Assembly (NCBI GenBank): GCA_947627985.1 | Contig: CANQYD010000020.1 | Location: 1 to 38,857, forward strand | DNA length: 38,857 bases | Origin: an uncultured Clostridia bacterium | GTDB lineage: Bacteria > Bacillota > Clostridia > Oscillospirales > Ruminococcaceae | Reading direction: 5' to 3' | Shown: piece after piece, positions 16,390 through 26,356 of the stretch | Numbering within the stretch: position 1 is the first letter of the stretch | Layout: every line of letters begins with the position of its first letter | The notes under the pieces: model-generated | Seen by the model: the letters and a program-made list of their open reading frames with translations, nothing else | Database searches by the model: none | What the model was told of the DNA's origin: nothing | Position numbers and translations under genes: made by a program

Positions 16390-16418
16390 TTGCATTCCCG
16401 GCGGGATTGATGTATAAT
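16390..16418 (+). promoter_or_regulatory. Sigma-A promoter of the GH5-type lipoprotein gene
   Basis: TTGCAT (16390-16395), a 17-nt spacer and a perfect TATAAT (16413-16418) lie 32 nt before the ATG. Confidence 0.8.
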
Positions 16419-16449
16419 TACAAAAAATTGATTTTTTGGGGGCTTAATC

Positions 16450-17607
16450 ATGGCGAAAATTGACATTATAAAGGCTTTTGCCGTCTTAGCGTCGGCTGCG
16501 ATTTTTCTCACCTCCTGCGGCAAGGAAAAGGCTCCGGCAGTCCGACCCGAAGTCAGCGGCGACGTCGTCTCACAGATGATAACGACGGGTCGCGAGACGG
16601 CTCGGGTGACGGTTTTAGGCGACAAATTCTTCGTAGGCGGCGAGGAGATCTTCTTCAGCGGCATGAACGCGCCGTGGCAGAACTGGAACGACTTCAACGG
16701 CGGCATGGACGAGGATTTCTGGGAAGCCGAATTCAAGCGTTTTTCGGAGGATCATATCAACTGCGTGCGGATCTGGGTCAACTGCGACGGCGAGAGCATC
16801 GTCGATCTCAATAAGGACGGCAGCATAGCTTCCATAAATGAGAAACATTGGGAGGATTTGGAGACGCTCTTTGACCTCGCAAAAAAATACAAAATCTACG
16901 TCATGCCGACACTTTTATCCTTCGACCACTTCAAAAACGCCTCGGGACCGGTCTGGCGCGCGATGATCCAAAGCAGGGAAAACTGCGATGAATACGCCGA
17001 AAAATACGTCAAAGAATTCTGTAAGCGGTTTAACGATAATGAGTATGTTTTCGCGATCGATCTGATGAACGAGCCCGACTGGGTCTACGAAAACGAGGAG
17101 TGCGGGCAGCTGCCGTGGGAGGACATCAGCTACCTCTTCGCGAAGTGCGCCGCGACGATTCATGAAAACAGCGACATGCTGGTGACGGTCGGTATGGCGA
17201 TCGTCAAGTACAACTCGGAGGACTACGAGGGCGACATGGTCTCGGACGAGTATCTGAAGTCGCTTTATGACGATGACGGCGCATATCTCGACTTCTACAG
17301 CACCCACTATTACAACTGGCAGAGGACGTGGTTCTCGACGCCGATCGGAAAAACGCCGGAGGAATTCAAGCTGCACACCGACAAGCCCTGCATGATCGCC
17401 GAGACCCATAACGACGACGCCGAGGAGATCAAGATGAGCCTTGCCGACAAGTATAAGGACCTATACGACCACGGCTGGGGAGGCATTTTGGTCTGGTCCC
17501 AGACCGACGGCAGCGAGGAGTCGTGGTATCGGTATGATCTCACAAAAGAGGCGACGAACGCGATGTATGAGTATGCGCCGGACAAGATCGAGCCGGGGGA
17601 TAAGTGA
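16450..17607 (+). CDS. Surface lipoprotein, glycoside hydrolase family 5-like (mannanase/cellulase type)
   Basis: This 385-residue protein starts with a lipoprotein signal and a lipobox (IFLTSC, Cys near residue 24), so the enzyme should be tethered outside the membrane. The TIM-barrel has the GH5 order: FFSGMNAPWQNWNDF (strand 1), INCVRIWVNCDG (strand 2), YKIYVMPTLLSFD (strand 3), VFAIDLMNEPDW near 198-209 with the acid/base Glu in NEP, DFYSTHYYNW (strand 6), and PCMIAETHND near 315-324 with the nucleophile Glu. VWSQTDG closes the barrel. The NEP-to-AET pattern and an early long loop resemble beta-mannanases (GH5_7-like), but substrate is inferred only. It has its own promoter and no partner genes directly beside it. 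Confidence 0.87.
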   Translation: MAKIDIIKAFAVLASAAIFLTSCGKEKAPAVRPEVSGDVVSQMITTGRETARVTVLGDKFFVGGEEIFFSGMNAPWQNWNDFNGGMDEDFWEAEFKRFSEDHINCVRIWVNCDGESIVDLNKDGSIASINEKHWEDLETLFDLAKKYKIYVMPTLLSFDHFKNASGPVWRAMIQSRENCDEYAEKYVKEFCKRFNDNEYVFAIDLMNEPDWVYENEECGQLPWEDISYLFAKCAATIHENSDMLVTVGMAIVKYNSEDYEGDMVSDEYLKSLYDDDGAYLDFYSTHYYNWQRTWFSTPIGKTPEEFKLHTDKPCMIAETHNDDAEEIKMSLADKYKDLYDHGWGGILVWSQTDGSEESWYRYDLTKEATNAMYEYAPDKIEPGDK

Positions 17608-17633
17608 GAGATCGCATACTCCATCTCAATAAA

Positions 17634-17669
17634 ACAAAAAAGAAAAAGCCGCCCCTCACGGAGCGGCTT
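17634..17669 (-). terminator. Intrinsic terminator of gdhA
   Basis: On the minus strand the stem AAGCCGCTCC/GGGGCGGCTT (17646-17669, one mismatch) is followed by a T-rich run. It lies 13 nt after the gdhA stop codon. Confidence 0.8.
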
Positions 17670-17681
17670 AAAATGTTTATA

Positions 17682-19102
<1,421 letters not shown>

Positions 19103-19235
19103 TAGGAAATTTGCAGGATTAAGAAAAAATCTTGCAGATGTCGGGCGATATCTTGGCAAAAATGCCCTGAATCGCGAAAAATTGCAGAATTGCAGGATAT
19201 ATAAATGATTTTTTGCAGGAATCCCGCCGAGCAAT

Positions 19236-19574
19236 CTATTCCCAGTTCTGCCATATCTCGGGACAGTACCCCACGGTCGCAAGCCTGCCGTTTCGGACGA
19301 TCGGGGAGCGGATGAGCGTCGGGTCGTCAAGGAGTTTTTCGCGCTTTTGCAGGTCGCTGCCGAGATATTTCATCAGCGCCGCGTCCTTGGATTTCGACTT
19401 CGGGTCGATGAGGTTTTCAAGCCCGACCGAAGCGATGACGCTGTCGAGCTCGCGGGGGCTGAGACCTTTTGAATCGAGGTCGATCATCTGCGCCCGAATA
19501 GAGCGCTCTTTGAACCAGCGCTCGGCTTTTTTTGAGTCGAAGCACTTGCTGCGATAGTAAATCTGTATATTCAT
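19236..19574 (-). CDS. ArsC/Spx-family thioredoxin-fold protein
   Basis: This 112-residue protein has the ArsC/Spx/YffB fold. It opens IQIYYRSKCFDSKKAERWFKE, with a single cysteine at position 10 followed by FDS rather than the CxxC of Spx. It continues with SPRELDSVIASVGLENLID, then the conserved DDPTLIRSPIVRNGRLATVG near 87-106 that carries the L-RP-type active-site arginine region. This points to the arsenate-reductase-like group of unknown substrate rather than a transcriptional Spx regulator. Its GGAGG site overlaps the end of dtd, whose stop lies two nt before this start, so the two form an operon. Confidence 0.88.
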   Translation of the reverse strand: MNIQIYYRSKCFDSKKAERWFKERSIRAQMIDLDSKGLSPRELDSVIASVGLENLIDPKSKSKDAALMKYLGSDLQKREKLLDDPTLIRSPIVRNGRLATVGYCPEIWQNWE

Positions 19575-19575
19575 T

Positions 19576-20013
19576 TTACGCCTCCAAAGCGATAGTAAAG
19601 GGACCGTCGCAGAGCATGTCGATCTTCATATCCGCTCCGAAAACGCCTTTTTGAGGGATATGCCCAAGCCCCGCAAGATCATCGCAAAACCGCTCGTATA
19701 GGGCATTTGCAAGCTCCGGCTTAGCCGCGTTTATGAAGCTCGGGCGGTTGCCGTGGGAGCAGTCAGCAAGAAGGGTGAACTGCGACACCGCGAGGATTTC
19801 GCCGCCGACCTGTGATAGGGAGAGGTTAGTTTTGCCGTTTTCATCGGGGAATATTCTCAGGGCGGCGATCTTTTTTGCGAGCGCCGAGCATTTGTCTGGT
19901 GTGTCTCCGTCGGCGGCGCCAAAGAGGACGAGGTACCCGCGGGCGATTTTTCCCACGGATTTCCCGGACACCGAGACCTCGGCGCGAAGTACGCGTTGGA
20001 TTACAGCTTTCAT
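19576..20013 (-). CDS. dtd: D-aminoacyl-tRNA deacylase
   Basis: This 145-residue enzyme removes D-amino acids and glycine mischarged on tRNA. The length and motifs match Dtd: MKAVIQRVLRAEVSVSGK at the N-terminus, ISQFTLLA-type block AVSQFTLLADCSHGNRPSF near 78-96, and the C-terminal DGPFTIALE, the cross-subunit NxP/GP-T motif. The start at 20013 is chosen from the conserved MKAVIQRV; a longer frame begins at 20052 but would overlap the neighbouring repeat's flank. GGTGAT lies just upstream. It is translated ahead of the ArsC-like gene. Confidence 0.94.
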   Translation of the reverse strand: MKAVIQRVLRAEVSVSGKSVGKIARGYLVLFGAADGDTPDKCSALAKKIAALRIFPDENGKTNLSLSQVGGEILAVSQFTLLADCSHGNRPSFINAAKPELANALYERFCDDLAGLGHIPQKGVFGADMKIDMLCDGPFTIALEA

Positions 20014-20045
20014 TTTATCACCAAGTCTTTGCAATAGTTTTAGTC

Positions 20046-20210
20046 GAGACAAGTCAAGTTTAGGATCAAGCCCTTTTTAAAGGGCTTGCGGGGGTCTCGG
20101 GGGCAGAGCCCACGAGTCGCGCTCCGCAGAGCGCGAAATCTCAGCAAAAAGGACAGCGACAGCTGTTCTTTTTGCTTTTATCGTTCAAAAGAGGGCGACG
20201 AAGTCGCCCG
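20046..20210 (+). repeat. Composite hairpin element, copy E2
   Basis: In order: GAGACAAGTCAA head; stem AAGCCCTTT/AAAGGGCTT (20068-20087); stem CTCG-G-GGGC/GCCC-A-CGAG (20096-20116, loop AGA); stem CGCGCTC/GAGCGCG with loop CGCA (20118-20135); AAATC; 14-bp stem GCAAAAAGGACAGC/GCTGTTCTTTTTGC (20144-20175); TCGTTCAAAAGA; and stem GGGCGAC-GAA-GTCGCCC (20193-20209). It lies between dtd and the ABC transporter. Confidence 0.8.
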
Positions 20211-20214
20211 AAGC

Positions 20215-20770
20215 TGGAGGGGCGTGGGGAAACCCGCAGGGGTGCCCCACAGCCGAGCGAAGCGAGGCATGACCCCCCCTCTCCCTTCAGGGAGAGGGGA
20301 CGGGGGAGAGGGTAAGCCCCTCCCCACCGGGGAGGGGTTGTGGAGGGGGGACGCCCGGAAAGAGGTTTGGGGAAAACCCCGCAGGGGTTTTCCCCAACAA
20401 AAATCGGCGACGCAGTCGCCCGGAGCCGAGCGCAGCGAGGCACGACCCCCCTCTTCCTTCAGGGAGAGGGGTTGGGGGAGAGGGTACAAAGCCACTCCCC
20501 ATCGGGGAGGGGTTGGGGTGGGGAGAAGCCGGAGGGGCGTGGGGAACCCCGCAGGGGGTGCCCCACAGCCCGAGCGCAGCGAGGCACACCCCCCTCTCCC
20601 TTCAGGGAGAGGGGACGGGGGAGAGGGTACAAAGTCCCTCCCCATCGGGGAGGGGTTGGGGTGGGGGAAAAGCCGGAGGGGCGTGGGGAACCGTGCAACG
20701 GTGCCCCACATTCGGAAAAGGGGTTTGGGGAACCCCGCAGGGGTGCCCCACAGTCGGAAAGGAGTTACAA
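20215..20770 (+). repeat. Tandem hairpin units, GCA-loop family
   Basis: About four imperfect units of roughly 140-175 bp begin near 20215, 20355, 20531 and 20676. Each has a GTGGGGAACCCC-GCA-GGGGTGCCCCAC type hairpin, a CGAGCG-A/C-AGCGAGG link, a CCCTCTCCCTTCAGGGAGAGGG stem and a CCTCCCC-ATCG-GGGGAGG stem. The first stem varies with compensation: ACCCC/GGGGT, ACCGT/ACGGT (unit 4) and AAAACCCC/GGGGTTTT (unit 2). No gene is supported here. Confidence 0.75.
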
Positions 20771-20845
20771 GTGAAGCCCCCTTCCCCAAAGGTTTCTCCC
20801 CTAAAATTCATACCCAAATAGTCGCCCTAAAATATCCTACCCCTG

Positions 20846-23791
20846 TCACTCCGTCCTCAGCGCCACCACCGGATCCTTCTTAGCCGCAATCCCCGACGGT
20901 ATCAGCCCCGCGATCAGCGTCAGAGCCATGCTTATCGCTACCAAGATCACAGCCCCCGACACCGGCAGAATCGCCGAAAGATTGTCGATCCCGGTGAGGT
21001 GGTGAAGTATCAGATTTATCGGCAGCAGCAGCGCTAAAGTGATCCCGATGCCCAGCGCGCCCGCGACAAATCCAACGATGAGCGTCTCGGCGTTAAAGAC
21101 CCTCGAAACGTCCTTTTTCGACGCACCGACAGAGCGCAGAATGCCGATCTCCTTCGTCCTTTCGAGGACGGAGATGTAGGTGATGATCCCGATCATGATG
21201 GAGCTCACTATCAGCGAGATCGCGACAAAGGCGATCAAAACGTAGCTTATCGCCGAGATGATGGTCGTGACCGAGCTCATTAAAAGCTTGACGTAGTCGG
21301 TGTAGACGATCTGATCTGCCTCGTCCCCGGCTTCGTTGTATTCCTCGATCGCGTCCGAGATGAAGTCCTTGTTTTCAAAGGTCGAGGCGTAGATATATAT
21401 CGACCTCGGCGAATCGGGATCGACCTTTCCCAAAAGCTTCATGTTGCCGTCATAGGTCGAATCAGAGCGCGTCGACGGCAGATGATTTTCATATATATAT
21501 TGATACTGCTCCGCCGTAATTTCGGCGCGATCGAGCATGGCTGCGGCTTCCGCAACGCTTAAAGAGCCCATCTGAGCCTGAATCCCCTCGGCATACTGCT
21601 GGGTGATGGAAGCCGTCAGTACCTGCGTGACGTACCCTTCTTTGGTCTCGGCGTCCATGTTTTTGATATAGTCGAGCACCGTAGCCTCATCCATCTGCGT
21701 CTGCGAGACAAAAGCCTGCATGAGCATGTTGTCGATCGCCTGATCATCAAGCGTCTGGCGGTACTGAGCGATGGTCGAGCTGAGATATTCTTCGGACGGA
21801 ATGGACGCAAGCTCGGTATAAAGAGCAGCCTTCTCGGCGCTTCCCTGCTCGGCTATCCAGTTGTCGACGGCTTCCCTGACTTCCTCTTCACTCGGCTCTT
21901 CCCCGTCTACGGCGAATTTGAGACCCGAGATGACGTCGACCTCCGGATTATCCTCCTGAGCCTTGACGATATCGCTCTCGTTAGTCCTCCTGATGACCTC
22001 TCTTGTGAGAGCCGGGGTATAGCAGACGGCGCCGTTTAGGAAGTTAGAGACGGCGTTTTCGCTCGGTCTTAAGATACCTACGACCTTTAATTTGATGGTG
22101 CTGTCGGCGTTATAGAGATAGTCGAGCCCCGTATCAGTTTCCGATACGTCGGTATATTTATCGCCGGTTTTCTGATATTTATCGCAGTTTAAAACCACTC
22201 TGAAATCGAGGTTCATGATGTCATCATATGTCCAGCTGCCGAATTCGGAGGTATCAACTTTCTCCTGATTTGCGGCGGCTTTCATCGCGTCCTGAATCTC
22301 GTCCATCGTCTTAAGACCGAGGGCGTAGAGCATCATGTCGGAGAGCTCGTTTCTGTCGCTGATGACGACCATCACTTCATCATAATTTTCAGCCCATCTT
22401 CCCGCGACAAGCTCGTTCTGTTCCTTAATAAGATCGTTGATCGGCTCGCCGTCCAGACCTTCGAGCATTTCCTGCCAAGCGTTTATCTGCATGAAGCTTG
22501 AGAGCACCGAACTCGAGGTCTCAAATCCCATCATCGAATAGATACCGCTCATCAGCTCCAAGATGTCGGATTTTACGATATCTCCCTCTTTATTTCTGAC
22601 ATAGACCGTCATCGGGTTGTCGTAGACATAGCTGACGGCTGACGAATACTGTCTGATTTTGTCGGTATTTTCGATATAATCCTTGAATTTTACGAGATTG
22701 TTTTCCTGCGTCTCCATCGAGTTGACGGAGTTCATCATCTCATACATTATCTTCGACTCATAGACCTTGTCGAGATCATGTCCAGCCTCTGCGCTGCCGT
22801 TTGCGGTGTCCCGAAGCGACGTCATCAGCTGGGTCATATCGACCTCCTGAGCGTTTATCGTAATAGGATAGCTCGATAAAGTGTCCTCCTGAACTCTGTC
22901 GATATAGTTCTGCACGCCTGTCGACACTGAGAGTATCAGCGCGATACCGATGATTCCGATAGAGCCCGCGAAGGCGGTCAGAATAGTTCTCGCCTTTTTG
23001 GTCATGAGGTTATTTAAAGATAGAGAAAGCGCCGTAAAGAAGGACATCGAGGTCTTTTTCGACTTCTCGGGTCGCTGAATTTCATCGGTATGGCTTAGCT
23101 GCTCGGTGCTGCTGTCATAGGGGTCGGAGTCGCTTTGGATCTCGCCGTCAAGGAGGCGTACCGTTCGGGAGGCGTATTTTTCGGCAAGCTCGGGGTTATG
23201 CGTGACCATGATGATCAGCTTATCCTTGGAAATTTCCTTTAAAATATCCATGATCTGGACCGAAGTCTGTGAATCGAGGGCGCCTGTCGGTTCATCTGCA
23301 AGCAAAATCTCGGGATCATTCACGAGCGCCCTTGCGATGGCGACGCGCTGCATCTGTCCTCCCGACATCTGATTCGGCTTCTTTTTGAGCTGGTTCCCGA
23401 GCCCGACCCGTTCAAGAGCCTCTTTGGCGCGGCGGCGTCTCTCGGATTTACCGACGCCCGAGAGGGTCAGCGCGAGTTCGACGTTTGACAAAACGGTCTG
23501 GTGGGGGATAAGGTTATAGCTCTGGAATACGAAGCCGACGGAGTGATTTCGGTAGGAATCCCAATCGGAATCGCGGAATTTTTTGGTGCTCTTTCGGTTG
23601 ATGGAAAGGTCGCCCGAGGTATACTGATCGAGCCCGCCGATGATGTTTAAAAGGGTGGTCTTGCCGCAGCCCGACTGTCCCAGAATCGCGACGAATTCGC
23701 TCTTTCTGAATTCGATGGAGACCCCGTTGAGAGCTCTTACCTTGTCACCGCCGGCGTCGTAGTCCTTGACAATATTTTCAAGTTTTAACAT
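20846..23791 (-). CDS. MacB-type ABC transporter, ATPase fused to FtsX-like permease
   Basis: This is a 981-residue fusion. Residues 1-225 form the ATPase: Walker A GQSGCGKTTL near 38-47, Q-loop FQSYN, signature MSGGQMQRVAIARAL near 143-157, Walker B ILLADEPTGALDSQ near 163-176, and the H-switch VTHNPEL. A linker leads to the first membrane helix near 272-292 (ILTAFAGSIGIIGIALIL). A very large outer domain of about 550 residues follows, then three C-terminal helices in the FtsX pattern (YVLIAFVAISLIVSSIMIGI, a helix after GRT-type KEIGILRSVGAS, and the last near 945-970). Members act as mechanotransmitters or export peptides, drugs or lipoproteins. No two-component pair lies beside it, so the substrate is open. 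It has its own promoter. Confidence 0.92.
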   Translation of the reverse strand: MLKLENIVKDYDAGGDKVRALNGVSIEFRKSEFVAILGQSGCGKTTLLNIIGGLDQYTSGDLSINRKSTKKFRDSDWDSYRNHSVGFVFQSYNLIPHQTVLSNVELALTLSGVGKSERRRRAKEALERVGLGNQLKKKPNQMSGGQMQRVAIARALVNDPEILLADEPTGALDSQTSVQIMDILKEISKDKLIIMVTHNPELAEKYASRTVRLLDGEIQSDSDPYDSSTEQLSHTDEIQRPEKSKKTSMSFFTALSLSLNNLMTKKARTILTAFAGSIGIIGIALILSVSTGVQNYIDRVQEDTLSSYPITINAQEVDMTQLMTSLRDTANGSAEAGHDLDKVYESKIMYEMMNSVNSMETQENNLVKFKDYIENTDKIRQYSSAVSYVYDNPMTVYVRNKEGDIVKSDILELMSGIYSMMGFETSSSVLSSFMQINAWQEMLEGLDGEPINDLIKEQNELVAGRWAENYDEVMVVISDRNELSDMMLYALGLKTMDEIQDAMKAAANQEKVDTSEFGSWTYDDIMNLDFRVVLNCDKYQKTGDKYTDVSETDTGLDYLYNADSTIKLKVVGILRPSENAVSNFLNGAVCYTPALTREVIRRTNESDIVKAQEDNPEVDVISGLKFAVDGEEPSEEEVREAVDNWIAEQGSAEKAALYTELASIPSEEYLSSTIAQYRQTLDDQAIDNMLMQAFVSQTQMDEATVLDYIKNMDAETKEGYVTQVLTASITQQYAEGIQAQMGSLSVAEAAAMLDRAEITAEQYQYIYENHLPSTRSDSTYDGNMKLLGKVDPDSPRSIYIYASTFENKDFISDAIEEYNEAGDEADQIVYTDYVKLLMSSVTTIISAISYVLIAFVAISLIVSSIMIGIITYISVLERTKEIGILRSVGASKKDVSRVFNAETLIVGFVAGALGIGITLALLLPINLILHHLTGIDNLSAILPVSGAVILVAISMALTLIAGLIPSGIAAKKDPVVALRTE

Positions 23792-23841
23792 ATAAGCGCC
23801 TCCTTGGAATTATGTATAAAAATATGCCTATATTCTTGTTC

Positions 23842-23870
23842 ATTATAACATATACTCCGGCGGATTTCAA
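23842..23870 (-). promoter_or_regulatory. Sigma-A promoter of the ABC transporter
   Basis: On the minus strand TTGAAA (23865-23870), a 17-nt spacer and a perfect TATAAT (23842-23847) precede the start by 50 nt. AAGGAGG follows. Confidence 0.8.
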
Positions 23871-23937
23871 GAAATTCATGTGACAGCGAGGTGAAAATTC
23901 AATAAAAGAAGCGGGAGGAAGACATCTCCCGCATAAT

Positions 23938-24141
23938 TTATCTGAAAAGCGCGCAGGTCCCGGATTCCCGGAAATAGCGGATTTTTTGCTCGATCGCCTC
24001 TCTTGAGACGCCGAGGTATTCGGCGAGGCAGTCGATGCATAAAAATTCGTCGGCGGTGCGAAGGATCAGCTTTTTGTAGATGGCGATGTCGTCCTGACAG
24101 AGCTTTGCGCCGCATTTTTTGCAGGTGGAGAAGTTGGACAT
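23938..24141 (-). CDS. Small zinc-ribbon-like protein
   Basis: This 67-residue protein of unknown function has CKKCGAKLC near residues 7-15 and CIDC near 35-38, a four-cysteine pattern fit for one zinc ion. The C-terminal half (EYLGVSREAIEQKIRYFRES) looks like a small helix-turn-helix or helical hairpin, so nucleic-acid or protein binding is possible. GAAGGT lies about eight nt upstream. It is followed after about 70 nt by the ABC transporter promoter. A different longer frame overlaps it but has no support. Confidence 0.75.
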   Translation of the reverse strand: MSNFSTCKKCGAKLCQDDIAIYKKLILRTADEFLCIDCLAEYLGVSREAIEQKIRYFRESGTCALFR

Positions 24142-24284
24142 GTGAGACCTTCTTTCGGGGTGGAGTGGGGGAGTGCGTGCGGTGGGGTGATGATGGCGCG
24201 GTGGGACAGAGGGGAGTTTACCGGGAGACTGCGGGGGCGGTTATTCATGCCGAGCGGGACAGAGGGGAGTTTGGGGGGATGGAC

Positions 24285-24500
24285 GGCGTGTTGCCTTGCC
24301 GGGCAAGGCACCCCCGAGGGGAGAACCTTTTTAGGAAAAGGTTCTCCCCTTAGACCCCTCTCCTAAAATTTCCCCCACCCCAACCCCTCCCCATTTTAGG
24401 GGGAGGGGCTTCGCTTTACTACAAGTCTGCACAGACTTCGACTGGGGTGGGGGTCTGCTTAAAATAGCATGAGTTCATTTTCCGGCGGGAAAATGAACGA
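24285..24500. repeat. Cluster of strong hairpins
   Basis: This gene-free stretch has GCCTTGCC/GGGCAAGGC near 24292, a perfect 15-bp stem AGGGGAGAACCTTTT/AAAAGGTTCTCCCCT (24317-24350, loop TTAGG-like as in element E1), CCCTCCCC/GGGGAGGG near 24387-24407, AAGTCTG-CA-CAGACTT (24423-24438) and an 11-bp GTTCATTTTCC/GGAAAATGAAC stem (24473-24498). Upstream, GGGACAGAGGGGAGTTT occurs twice (about 24205 and 24258). Confidence 0.65.
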
Positions 24501-24584
24501 ATACATTTTAACAAAGGGTAGGAGAGGGCGGGGACTACTGTTTTATATTTAAGCCGGTGTTTAATTTTTCCCGGACGTCGCTGC

Positions 24585-24854
24585 TAAGTTGGGGACAACC
24601 CCTGCGGGGTTTTCCCCATACCTCTTTCCCATTTGCCCTCACCCCCAACCCCCCCTCCCAAGGGAGAGGGGGCATTTGAGCCTCGCTTCGCTCGGCTCCG
24701 GGCGACTTCGTCGCCCTCTTTTGAACGATATAAGCAAAAAGGACAGCTCTCGCTGTCCTTTTTGCGAGGATTTCGCGCTCTGCGGAGCGCGACCAAGGGC
24801 TCCGCCCTTGGAACCCGCAGCCTTGAAAGGCTGGCGAACTTTTTGCCTTGTCTC
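24585..24854 (-). repeat. Composite hairpin element copy E3 with an attached GCA-loop module
   Basis: From 24854 down to 24700 on the minus strand it matches E2 and E4: GAGACAAGGCAA head, stem CAGCCTT/AAGGCTG (24818-24833), stem CCAAGGGC/GCCCTTGG (24793-24811), stem CGCGCTC/GAGCGCG with loop CGCA (24774-24791), a perfect 14-bp GCAAAAAGGACAGC stem (24734-24765) and GGGCGAC-GAA-GTCGCCC (24700-24716). A CGAGCGAAGCGAGG link, a purine/pyrimidine stem and a GGGGACAACCCC-TGC-GGGG hairpin continue to about 24585. It lies directly after the GH27 stop codon and its U-rich 14-bp hairpin could serve as that gene's terminator. Confidence 0.8.
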
Positions 24855-24890
24855 AACTAAGGTTTGGGTTCTGAATCTATCTTCTGCCCT

Positions 24891-26087
24891 CTAACCCTCT
24901 ATCTTCTTTAAGCCTGCGCCCTGAGCGTCCGTCTTGACAAGCTTCACTCTGTACATCTCGCAGCAGTGCGGCTTGATATCGGTGCAGAACCTCTCTTTGA
25001 ACGTCCCGACGGTTTTGTGCTCCCAAACATCATAGAACTCAAGCGCAAACCCGGAGTTGTAGGGCAGACCCATATCCCAGAAATTGAAACTGAACTGCGC
25101 CGGGTTCTCGCCGTTGCCGAAGTTGACCATCAGGATCGCATAATCGCCGTTCTCAAGCGGCTTTACAAGCCCCTTGCAGCTCTCGTTGCACCAGTGGTCG
25201 ATCTCGATGGATCCTCTGCCCTCGGGGTCCTGATTGATCGCGATGACGTCTTTGTTCATAAGGATTTTTTTGGTATTTTCACTCATATTTCTGATGTCGC
25301 AGCCGATCATCAGCGGGGAATTCATCATCGCCCAGAGCGAGAAATGGGTCTTGTACTCGTCGTCGGTGCAGCCGAATCCGCCTTCGGCGATCCAGCTGTT
25401 ATCCGATTTACCGCTCATGCCGACGACCAGCATATCGATATCATTCCAGCAATACACGCCCGACTGGCTCTGTCTCATGTTGAGCTGTGAGAGGGCGAGA
25501 TTTTTGATGGAATTCCAGCTGTCCTGAATATCTCCCGTCGAGCGGAACATCTGCGCGCCGGTGTTTCTGATCCAATCGTGTACGCCGTCGTTGCCCCAGT
25601 TGCATGCCGAAAAGAGGATATCTCTTCCGCAATTTCTGAGAGCCATCGACATTCTGCGGTACAGAATTTCCCCGGGAATACCCTTGGGTTTGAAGCAGTA
25701 GTCGTACTTCAAGAAGTCCACGCCCCAGGAGGCGAAGGTAGCGGCGTCCTGAAATTCATGTTCAAACGAGCCGGGGTAGTTGGCGCAGGTATGGGTTCCG
25801 GAGCAGGAATATATCCCGAATTTGAGACCTTTTGAGTGTACATAATCGGCTACGGCTTTGATACCGTTCGGGAATTTTTTGGGATCGGGCACAAGGCACC
25901 CGTTTTCGTCGCGATCCATAAGACTCCAGCAGTCGTCGATGACGACGTACTCATAACCGGCGTCCTTAAGACCGGTCTCGACCATAGCGTCTGCGGCGCC
26001 CTTGATGAGATTTTCGTCGATATTCCAGCTGAAAGTGTTCCACGAATTCCAGCCCATCGGCGGGGTAAGTCCTAAATTTTTCGGCAT
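24891..26087 (-). CDS. Alpha-galactosidase, glycoside hydrolase family 27
   Basis: This 398-residue enzyme should remove terminal alpha-galactosyl residues from oligosaccharides such as melibiose, raffinose or galactomannan fragments. GH27 hallmarks are LTPPMGWNSWNTF near residues 7-19, YEYVVIDDCWS near 45-55, LKFGIYSCSGTHTCANYPGS near 89-108, the nucleophile Asp in DFLKYDYC near 125-132, and the acid/base Asp in YCWNDIDMLVVGM near 183-195. A short C-terminal beta domain follows. There is no signal peptide, so it acts in the cytoplasm on imported sugar. GGAGG lies eight nt before the ATG. It is a single-gene unit with a consensus promoter and a possible operator. Confidence 0.95.
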   Translation of the reverse strand: MPKNLGLTPPMGWNSWNTFSWNIDENLIKGAADAMVETGLKDAGYEYVVIDDCWSLMDRDENGCLVPDPKKFPNGIKAVADYVHSKGLKFGIYSCSGTHTCANYPGSFEHEFQDAATFASWGVDFLKYDYCFKPKGIPGEILYRRMSMALRNCGRDILFSACNWGNDGVHDWIRNTGAQMFRSTGDIQDSWNSIKNLALSQLNMRQSQSGVYCWNDIDMLVVGMSGKSDNSWIAEGGFGCTDDEYKTHFSLWAMMNSPLMIGCDIRNMSENTKKILMNKDVIAINQDPEGRGSIEIDHWCNESCKGLVKPLENGDYAILMVNFGNGENPAQFSFNFWDMGLPYNSGFALEFYDVWEHKTVGTFKERFCTDIKPHCCEMYRVKLVKTDAQGAGLKKIEG

Positions 26088-26126
26088 GGCATGATCCTCC
26101 TTAAAAATATTAAATCTACCGGGGAT

Positions 26127-26155
26127 ATTATATCAGCGCGCAGGGAGAATGTCAA
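26127..26155 (-). promoter_or_regulatory. Consensus sigma-A promoter of the GH27 gene
   Basis: On the minus strand a perfect TTGACA (26150-26155), a 17-nt spacer and a perfect TATAAT (26127-26132) stand 39 nt before the start. Confidence 0.88.
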
Positions 26156-26166
26156 GACAATTCATC

Positions 26167-26186
26167 AAAAATTCCGTACAATTTTT
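26167..26186. promoter_or_regulatory. Inverted repeat just upstream of the GH27 promoter
   Basis: AAAAATT-6 nt-AATTTTT lies 11 nt upstream of the -35 box. Its place and symmetry suit a regulator site, but no regulator gene is beside it. Confidence 0.4.
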
Positions 26187-26356
26187 CATTCTTCGATGAT
26201 GAGATTCTCCACCCCGTGGCGGAGCAAAACATTTAGAAGCCGGAAATGAGAGGTCAGAGGGCAGAGGCAAAGCTTTCGCTCTCTGCGGTTCAATAGGCTT
26301 TCAGCGTATAGAAGATAGAGGGTTAGAGGTTAGAAATCCCGCGCCGAGCCTTAGCG

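Noticed and set aside
20086-20883. Overlapping frames on both strands in the 20.1-20.8 kb region
   Set aside because: They translate tandem hairpin units into repetitive Gly/Arg/Pro-rich peptides; all frames look equally repetitive and none has a proper start.
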